DNA of 20,381 nt from a virus. A program made the translations under genes and the position numbers. Where the stretch lies: the IMG/VR virus record IMGVR_UViG_3300023301_000148, positions 1-20,381 of that record, one strand, 5' to 3'. Below are positions 14,646 through 20,381 of this stretch, piece by piece. The notes below the pieces were generated by a model. That model had not been told where the DNA came from and made no database searches. It saw only the letters and a list, made by a program, of their open reading frames with translations. Within the stretch, counting starts at the first letter, position 1. Each line of letters opens with the position of its first letter.

Positions 14646-14675
14646 AAAGCCGTTCACTTTTAGTGGCGGCTTTTT
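14646..14675 (+). terminator. Intrinsic terminator before the ring-protein gene
   Basis: AAAGCCG (14646-14652) pairs with CGGCTTT (14667-14673), and an inner CACT (14655-14658) pairs with AGTG (14662-14665) across a TTT loop. The outer stem runs into TTTTTG. It separates the upstream gene from the promoter at 14679-14711. Confidence 0.85.
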
Positions 14676-14678
14676 GTT

Positions 14679-14711
14679 TTAAAAAAAGGCTTAAAAATAG
14701 GTTTATATTTG
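14679..14711 (+). promoter_or_regulatory. Predicted late promoter before the ring-protein operon
   Basis: TTAAAAAA (14679-14686), 17 bases, then TATATTTG (14704-14711). The gene start at 14729 is 17 bases downstream of the box, giving a very short leader. It probably drives the tightly packed genes from 14729 through the muzzle gene. Confidence 0.65.
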
Positions 14712-14728
14712 TTTTATAATTGATAATA

Positions 14729-15619
14729 ATGGCGACAATTTCTGAAATATATAACCTTATAAAGTACAGAGCCAATAAAAACGGGTTTAATGGAACTTTT
14801 AGTCCTGTTGACATGAATTTATTGTTCCCAAGAGCAGAGATAAAGCTATTCAATAGGTTATATGATAGCTATTATAAAAATCAAAAAGTATCGGATGCCC
14901 TATCGCCCTTTATGAGCGACCCTACGGCTATTACTGTACTAAGTTCGGGTAGATACACTTTCCCTGTTGATATGTTCCACGTAGACGCTTTAACACACAC
15001 CATAAGCGGTATTCAATACGAGATAACACGAGTAGAGAAAGATAGAATTGCAAATCATTTATCAAGCGTTATTGAAGCACCGAGTTTAGAATTTCCTATT
15101 TACACGCAGTATTCTACATTCTTACAGTTCTATCCTGTTGCCTTAGCTACTGCGACCTTAGTTTATTTGAAATCGCCAATACCTGCTGTGTACGGATATA
15201 CATTAAACGGAATTACTACTTTAAACACATTGGTTAATGGTACGTTATATACAAACGGTACATATACAGGAGTAACCCTAACGGGTGGAACAGGAACAGG
15301 GGCTAAAGCTACTATTATTGTTTCGGGCGGTGGTGTGACAAGCGTTACGGTAACTACGGCAGGGAACGGATATGTTTTAGGTAATATACTATCTGCGAGT
15401 TCAGCGAATATTGGTGGAACAGGAAGCGGATTTGCTATTACAGTATCACAAGTAAGTGGCAGGAATCCTGTTTATAATCCTGTAACTTCTGTTCAAACAC
15501 AGTTTAAAGATGACGAGGTAGAGGAATTAATCTACTACGTACTTCAAGATTTGGGCATGAATATGAGGGATGGAATGTTGCAACAGTTTGCACAAGTACA
15601 AGCAAAGGAGGAAGCATGA
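14729..15619 (+). CDS. Ring or head-tail adaptor protein with inserted beta-rich domain
   Basis: The start is the ATG at 14729; the TTG at 14720 upstream would add three residues and is unlikely. The 296-residue protein resembles the first connector ring proteins of crAss-like phages: a helical N-terminus (MNLLFPRAEIKLFNRLYDSY), a beta part (RYTFPVDMFHVDALTH, FLQFYPVA, LVYLKSPIPAVYG) and a helical end (DDEVEELIYYVLQDLGMNM). Residues about 155-241 interrupt this layout with a Gly/Thr/Val-rich stretch (GTYTGVTLTGGTGTGAKAT, VTSVTVTTAGNGYVLGN) that matches a beta-rich module often inserted in phage structural proteins. It is likely part of the neck, between portal and tail. It overlaps the next gene by ATGA. 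Confidence 0.8.
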   Translation: MATISEIYNLIKYRANKNGFNGTFSPVDMNLLFPRAEIKLFNRLYDSYYKNQKVSDALSPFMSDPTAITVLSSGRYTFPVDMFHVDALTHTISGIQYEITRVEKDRIANHLSSVIEAPSLEFPIYTQYSTFLQFYPVALATATLVYLKSPIPAVYGYTLNGITTLNTLVNGTLYTNGTYTGVTLTGGTGTGAKATIIVSGGGVTSVTVTTAGNGYVLGNILSASSANIGGTGSGFAITVSQVSGRNPVYNPVTSVQTQFKDDEVEELIYYVLQDLGMNMRDGMLQQFAQVQAKEEA

Positions 15620-16254
15620 CCTATAAAAAAATAGCAGAACAGATCAGAACAATAATCGGAAACGGTATTGTATCGGATGATTTTCGTTTCTCTTTAAGAT
15701 ACATTGCGGAGTTAGTTGCACAAGAGGTAGCCTTTGAAGCACGTAAAGACGCATTTGAAAGTAGCAATGCAGGTGAAACAACCTTTGCTAACGATGCGTT
15801 TATATCCACGTTTACAAACGTAGAGGTGCTATATGACAGTATTTTGAAGCAGAAGTACTCTGTTATGCCAAGCACACCTACGGCACTCCCTAAAGGGCAG
15901 GAAATAGCCTCTATTACCCCATTGGGTATTCAGGGCAGACGTAGACAGATATTACCGATGCTGAATAAAGATAAGGGATTACAAGATTTATTAGACCCTG
16001 TTCGTGGAGCGATATTAGCGTATCGTGAGAACGGGAGAATCTATTACGATAACATTAATCAGTATATGTTTACTGCGGTAAATATTTCACTTGTGGGAGC
16101 AATATCAACAACAGGAAATCTTTTAGATGGAGAGTTGAATGTTCCAAAGAATGTCGAGTCTGCCATTATAGACAGAGTATCGACAAAGTTAAGACAATTA
16201 GGCAGCGTACCGCAAGACGTTATGAATGATGCAAGAGATTTACCAACAGTATGA
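15616..16254 (+). CDS. Neck or connector-region structural protein
   Basis: The 212-residue product is translationally coupled to genes on both sides by ATGA overlaps. It has a helical N-terminus (YKKIAEQIRTIIGNG, IAELVAQEVAFEARKDAF), a Pro-rich turn region, and a beta-like C-terminal half (AILAYRENGRIYYDNINQYMF) closing with a charged helix (ESAIIDRVSTKLRQLG). I do not recognise a specific family, but its place between two likely ring proteins suggests a component of the neck or tail hub. No catalytic residues are evident. A small tail-completion protein is a reasonable alternative. Confidence 0.8.
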   Translation: MTYKKIAEQIRTIIGNGIVSDDFRFSLRYIAELVAQEVAFEARKDAFESSNAGETTFANDAFISTFTNVEVLYDSILKQKYSVMPSTPTALPKGQEIASITPLGIQGRRRQILPMLNKDKGLQDLLDPVRGAILAYRENGRIYYDNINQYMFTAVNISLVGAISTTGNLLDGELNVPKNVESAIIDRVSTKLRQLGSVPQDVMNDARDLPTV

Positions 16255-17021
16255 AGATAGCATTGAAGAAGTTAGTATCGCAATTCCTGAATAGTGCAGA
16301 CGAGTCTGTGCATGGTTTTAGGCGTTTATATAACATTGGGGTGCAAGGTAGTCGTGAGTTCAATTTAGATATTACAGGGAATATTAAAACCGTAGTATTA
16401 GACGTAAATGCAAACAAGACCGCTAATCTACCACAGGACTACATATCTTATTCTAAAATAGGGGTACTTAACGACAGAGGCGAGGTGGTTACTTATAAAA
16501 GAAACGACCAACTATCTACATGGCATAGTATTTACACCACTCAAAGTTTAAGAAAAACGGGCGCACCTGTATTGAATACATTAACACCATTCTTTGACCA
16601 AGATACCTATCCTAATTACTATTACAACTATTACATTCAGGGTACTTCGTACAACCTATTTGGAGCAGATAGCGGAACACCCGAAGTCGGCTCTTATAAG
16701 TTAGATGAGGGTAACGGGTTAATTATCTTAGATGTTCACAACCATTACAGTCAAGTAGTATTAGAATACATGAGTGATGGGTACGATGAAAATTCAGACG
16801 ATTACGAGATTGACGTAAAGGCAGAACAGGCGTTTATGGCTTTCCTGAGATGGAAAAATGCGATTGATTTAAGGAAGAAGTTTAGCCCAAGAGATGTCAG
16901 AGATTTCAGGGTAGACTATTACAGAGAGAGAAGAATGGCAGCGGTGCGTATTAATCAGTTTATACTCAACGAACTTCAAGATGCCGCAAGGGTTGGCAAC
17001 AAATTGGCGAGTAAAGCATAA
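16251..17021 (+). CDS. Connector or tail accessory protein, second ring-protein candidate
   Basis: A 256-residue protein with a conserved-looking core: HGFRRLYNIGVQGSREFNL, then VVLDVNANKTANLPQDYIS and YSKIGVLNDRGEV. Equivalent strings occur in crAss-like and related Bacteroidota podovirus neck proteins, placed just before the stabilisation gene as here. A Tyr/Asn-rich loop (TYPNYYYNYYIQG) follows. The C-terminal third is helical and basic (AEQAFMAFLRWKNAIDLRKK, DYYRERRMAAVRINQF). It probably forms a ring below the portal, comparable in position to P22 gp4-type accessory proteins. It overlaps the upstream gene by ATGA and ends 4 bases before the muzzle gene. Confidence 0.82.
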   Translation: MKIALKKLVSQFLNSADESVHGFRRLYNIGVQGSREFNLDITGNIKTVVLDVNANKTANLPQDYISYSKIGVLNDRGEVVTYKRNDQLSTWHSIYTTQSLRKTGAPVLNTLTPFFDQDTYPNYYYNYYIQGTSYNLFGADSGTPEVGSYKLDEGNGLIILDVHNHYSQVVLEYMSDGYDENSDDYEIDVKAEQAFMAFLRWKNAIDLRKKFSPRDVRDFRVDYYRERRMAAVRINQFILNELQDAARVGNKLASKA

Positions 17022-17025
17022 TAAT

Positions 17026-20000
17026 ATGCCAGAGAATATAAAAATATTTCGTAGGGGAGGATTAAATCAAGACGATGCAATCGAATTTCTCGCACAAGAG
17101 GATTTCCAAGAAGCGTTCAATCTGCGTGTTTCGGGAACTTCCGATGGCGAAGAAGGTGTTGCGACAAACCCTGAAGGTAATGTTTTAATTTCCAATACGC
17201 TACCATTGGGGCTTAATAAAGCTATTGGTGCATCTGGATTTGAAATAAACCGTACAGGATATTCCTTTATCTACAACTCACAACAATACCACTTAATAGC
17301 TAAGTTAGATTACGATGCAGGTACTCAAACAACTGTATTTGAAAACCTAACAGATAGTGGCGCAGTAAATATATTGCCATTAGACCCTGAATACTACGTC
17401 AACGATATTAAGCTAATAAACGATTACCTATTAGCATGGACAGACGCTAACGGTCAACCCTACATGACCAATCTTACAAGACTTGAATCATCAGGGTATG
17501 GCGTACTGACATTAAACGATTTTCTTATCATAAAAGCACAAGGTTTAATACCGCCAACGGCAGTCTATTCAAATGACGATGGACAGTCGGTAAATCTATT
17601 GCAAGGGAAACTGTTTCAATTCACGCATCAGTATGTTTATTTAGATTACGAATATTCAGCATGGAGTACAAGGTCTAAACGCCCTGTACCTGAAAGCGAA
17701 TCCACTCCAAGCGTAGGGACAAACGTAACCAAGAACAACAATATTATAGTAGGAGTAAATATTGGCACAAACAGGGTAGATACACTTAATGTAGGTGCAA
17801 GATATTCCAACTTCGATTGGTTCTTAGTAAAGTCGGTCAGCAGGGCTTACATATTAACCTTACCAAGTGCTATTGATATATTAAATGAGGTTTACGAGGC
17901 ATACAATCCTACAACCAATATTTATTCATTTGTTTTCTACAATGATGGCTTGTATAGTAATATTGACCCATTAGAAACAGACTTAGATTACGACCATGTT
18001 CCCCTTAAATGTGAAACCTTAGAGAATATAAACGGGAATCAGTTAGCATTAGGCGGTATTACAGAAGGGTATGCAAAACCCGTAGCATCTGTAACACTAT
18101 CAGTTACAGGTTACGACCCAAATATAAATATTCAAACAATATCTCCTACCGCATTAAATATATTATACTCCCATGACGATACAATACCTAGAACTCATAA
18201 ACGCAGGGTAACAATAGCCTTTAATGGAGTTCCAAGAACGGGTGACATTATTACAATTTACACAACCAATATCAATGATTATAAAATCATAGTAAGCTAT
18301 ACCTATACTGTTCCGTTGACACAAGACGGTAGCTTGACATTGGTTATGCAGAGTTTAGCAGCAAGGACACCATCGACAGGGTTGAACTATTCGCTATCCC
18401 CCGATACTATTATTTTAGAATTTATATCAGTATCAAAGTATCAGTTAAGTAGTGTCAAGATTGAACTGTTAAATGCAGGTTCAGGAGCAGTAAAATCCGT
18501 TCATGCTTTAAAATCTAATTCAAGCTACCAATTAGCCTTACTTCACTTTGATAAATGGGGTAGATATTTCCCTGTTGTTACAGGCAACGATTATGTTTTA
18601 AATACAAGGTCTTTTGCTCAATCGGGTGGATTAACACCACAGATTTCATGGAACATACTAAGCACACCTCCAACCGATGCGGTATCAGCACAATGGGCAA
18701 TCACAAAGAATAACACTCACCAAACTACCTTATTTGTAGATGGGGTTGTAGACAATGGATTAAGTCAGGGAGATTACTTAGTGTTTAACATAAACCCGTT
18801 ACGTAAATTCAATCAGCTAAACAGTTCTTCTGTTCTATCTTATGATTATTCAAAAGGAGATAGGTGTACGCTTCAATTCTATATGACAGGAACGGTTAAA
18901 ACCTATTTTAATAACCCTGCTATTGATGTTGAGGTTGTAGGTTTTGAGATTTCAATAACAGACAATAACTATTTATTAAAGGTACGTAAATCATCATCCC
19001 TAAGTATAGCCACTATTCTTAATAAGAATGTAATGCTTGAAATATACACCCCAAAACTAAGGAGTGTATTAAATAATGGTGTTTCTACTCCCGTTGAACA
19101 GGTATTCTATGAGGTAGGAGAACAAATAGCAATTACGGGCGGTTCTTATGCGGTTACAACGGGCAGTATTACTGATGGTGACGTATATTTCAAGACAAGA
19201 AGCTATGTAGGCGCAGCAGACCCTAACGTGCCATACGAGTTTCAGGTAGAGGACTTTAATTTTAGCGACTTCTACGAAAGTCAATATACCTCATACGGTA
19301 GACCACGTTCCGTTGCAGATGAACAAGGCAGGATAGAACGCAAGGCAAGTATCAGATATTCTGAAACCTTTCAGCGAGGTTCGTTAGTCAATGGACTTAC
19401 ACGATTCTACCCCGAAAATATTTATGGCGATGGCGATGGCGAAACTTCATCTAACTATGGATGGATAAGAAAGATAAGACAAAGGAATAACGTATTAGTA
19501 GTTCTACAAGAATTAAAAATAGGTTACGTTCCTGTATTCCAAGCAATCGTTGAAGATCAGCAAGGGGCTGAACAGTATGCCCTGTCCACTAAGATATTCA
19601 ACTATGTACGATACAATGGCAAGAATGTTGGCATGGGTAACGCAAAGGAAAGCTATGCCGAATGGAACAATAACATTTACTTTGTAGACCCGTTTAGAAG
19701 TGAGCCTGTACGTGCAGGATTAGATGGTGCAGACGTTATTTCGGGTAGCATGAGTAAATACTTCAAGAGGGTATTACAACAAGCCTACGAGGAAGGTAAA
19801 AAGATTATAGGGTACTATGACATTTTCTACAACGAGTATTTACTAAGTACTGAAACTATTGGCGATATTTTAGTTGCCGCATCTTTCACACAACTTAATT
19901 GGCAGTTAGATGACACCTATATTATTCCTGCAAACGGTATAAGTCTTACTACCAATGGAACGAAGGGCGTAGCAACCTATAACAGTATAACAGGCGTATC

Positions 20001-20381
20001 TACCTATACTCCAAATACGGGTCAAACAGGGGCAGATAACTATACATTTAGCTTTACGCCAAGTGGAGGTGTTTTAACCACTAAGCGAGTGTGTTTAACA
20101 ATTACAGCAGGGAATACGTGCGGTTTTGTATTTAGCTTCTTAGATATTACCAATGCCCAATGGGGAGAAGTTTACGTTTCTAATAAAATATTAATTGCAG
20201 GGATAAATATTCCTGCACCGATTAGCATTAGTGCAGGGGGTGAGTACAGAATAGACGAGGGTGCATGGACAAGCGTAAGCGGTACTGTTCCACCTGATAG
20301 CGAGGTAGAGGTAAGGTTAACTGCATCTGCAAGTCCAAGTACTGCGGTATCGGTAACATTAACTGTTGGGTGTAATTCAGA
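17026..20381 (+). CDS. Tail stabilisation (muzzle) protein with C-terminal Ig-like domains, 3' end cut by the window
   Basis: The frame opens at the ATG of 17026 and has no stop before the window ends, giving at least 1118 residues. The N-terminal GGLNQDD, FLAQEDFQEAFNLRVSG and GVATNPEGN match the opening of crAss-like stabilisation proteins. The strongest block is at about residues 742-840: TSYGRPRSVADEQGRI, KASIRYSETFQ, NGLTRFYPENIYG, then LVVLQELKIGYVPV. The body looks beta-rich, as in P22 gp10-like hub proteins. From about residue 960 there is an Ig-like domain (TYTPNTGQTGADNYTF). A second one starts near 1030 (VSNKILIAGINIP, ISISAGGEYRIDEGAW, VEVRLTASASPSTAVSVTLT). These appended domains may bind carbohydrate or cell surface. 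The gene follows the upstream one by 4 bases. Confidence 0.88.
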   Translation, partial: MPENIKIFRRGGLNQDDAIEFLAQEDFQEAFNLRVSGTSDGEEGVATNPEGNVLISNTLPLGLNKAIGASGFEINRTGYSFIYNSQQYHLIAKLDYDAGTQTTVFENLTDSGAVNILPLDPEYYVNDIKLINDYLLAWTDANGQPYMTNLTRLESSGYGVLTLNDFLIIKAQGLIPPTAVYSNDDGQSVNLLQGKLFQFTHQYVYLDYEYSAWSTRSKRPVPESESTPSVGTNVTKNNNIIVGVNIGTNRVDTLNVGARYSNFDWFLVKSVSRAYILTLPSAIDILNEVYEAYNPTTNIYSFVFYNDGLYSNIDPLETDLDYDHVPLKCETLENINGNQLALGGITEGYAKPVASVTLSVTGYDPNINIQTISPTALNILYSHDDTIPRTHKRRVTIAFNGVPRTGDIITIYTTNINDYKIIVSYTYTVPLTQDGSLTLVMQSLAARTPSTGLNYSLSPDTIILEFISVSKYQLSSVKIELLNAGSGAVKSVHALKSNSSYQLALLHFDKWGRYFPVVTGNDYVLNTRSFAQSGGLTPQISWNILSTPPTDAVSAQWAITKNNTHQTTLFVDGVVDNGLSQGDYLVFNINPLRKFNQLNSSSVLSYDYSKGDRCTLQFYMTGTVKTYFNNPAIDVEVVGFEISITDNNYLLKVRKSSSLSIATILNKNVMLEIYTPKLRSVLNNGVSTPVEQVFYEVGEQIAITGGSYAVTTGSITDGDVYFKTRSYVGAADPNVPYEFQVEDFNFSDFYESQYTSYGRPRSVADEQGRIERKASIRYSETFQRGSLVNGLTRFYPENIYGDGDGETSSNYGWIRKIRQRNNVLVVLQELKIGYVPVFQAIVEDQQGAEQYALSTKIFNYVRYNGKNVGMGNAKESYAEWNNNIYFVDPFRSEPVRAGLDGADVISGSMSKYFKRVLQQAYEEGKKIIGYYDIFYNEYLLSTETIGDILVAASFTQLNWQLDDTYIIPANGISLTTNGTKGVATYNSITGVSTYTPNTGQTGADNYTFSFTPSGGVLTTKRVCLTITAGNTCGFVFSFLDITNAQWGEVYVSNKILIAGINIPAPISISAGGEYRIDEGAWTSVSGTVPPDSEVEVRLTASASPSTAVSVTLTVGCNS

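Noticed and set aside
14720-14728. TTG start three codons upstream of the ring-protein ATG
   Set aside because: ATG at 14729 fits the usual initiation in this phage and the spacing from the promoter; nothing supports TTG use.
1-20381. Stop-codon reassignment as seen in some crAss-like phages
   Set aside because: Genes here end naturally at TAA, TAG and TGA, and the coding frames contain no internal TAG or TGA.
17026-20381. Diversity-generating retroelement targeting the muzzle Ig-like domain
   Set aside because: No reverse transcriptase or template repeat is visible in the window; the end of the gene lies outside it, so nothing can be claimed.
1-20381. CRISPR array, insertion sequence, integrase or attachment site
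   Set aside because: No regularly spaced repeats, transposase motifs or integrase motifs were seen.

Overview
This window is phage DNA, most likely part of a podovirus genome of the crAss-like type (Crassvirales or a close relative) infecting a Bacteroidota host. Three things point there. The gene order is large terminase, portal, a scaffold-like protein, major capsid protein, small connector proteins, then a very large stabilisation or muzzle protein. The start and late-central blocks of the last gene carry motifs familiar from crAss-like stabilisation proteins. The promoters have the Bacteroidota -7 box TAnnTTTG, and start codons lack Shine-Dalgarno sequences. The DNA is AT-rich, coding is dense, and TAA, TAG and TGA are all used as stops, so the genetic code is standard.

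Layout. Positions 1-551 hold the end of an unrecognised gene and a small basic protein, closed by a bidirectional terminator. A single reverse-strand gene (649-909) follows. Positions 930-1139 are a divergent control region: a reverse-strand promoter for the 86-aa gene abuts a forward promoter for a short structured RNA that folds as a three-way junction and ends in a U-tract. From 1140 to 8672 runs one tightly packed forward operon. It starts with five carbohydrate or methyl-transfer enzymes (a GT-A glycosyltransferase, a PLOD-type glycosyltransferase, two class I methyltransferases and a GT-B glycosyltransferase), mostly joined by ATGA stop/start overlaps. Two small unknown proteins come next, then a protein made of two tandem GroES-like domains, a small protein that may be the small terminase, and the large terminase.

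From 8720 to the end is the virion block: portal, scaffold-like protein, major capsid protein, an unrecognised protein, a ring protein carrying an inserted beta-rich domain, two further connector proteins, and the muzzle protein, which is cut by the window edge and ends in Ig-like domains. Terminators follow the capsid gene and the next gene. The portal, scaffold and ring genes each have a promoter with the same layout (TTAAAAAA, 17 bases, TAnnTTTG), and the reverse-strand gene at 649-909 has a near-identical one.

Working together, the virion block builds head and neck, the terminase packages DNA, and the tandem GroES protein probably helps the host chaperonin fold capsid or neck proteins. 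The glycosyltransferase and methyltransferase cassette looks able to build a methylated glycan. Whether it acts on virion proteins or on the host surface cannot be read from sequence; its position in the packaging operon favours virion modification.
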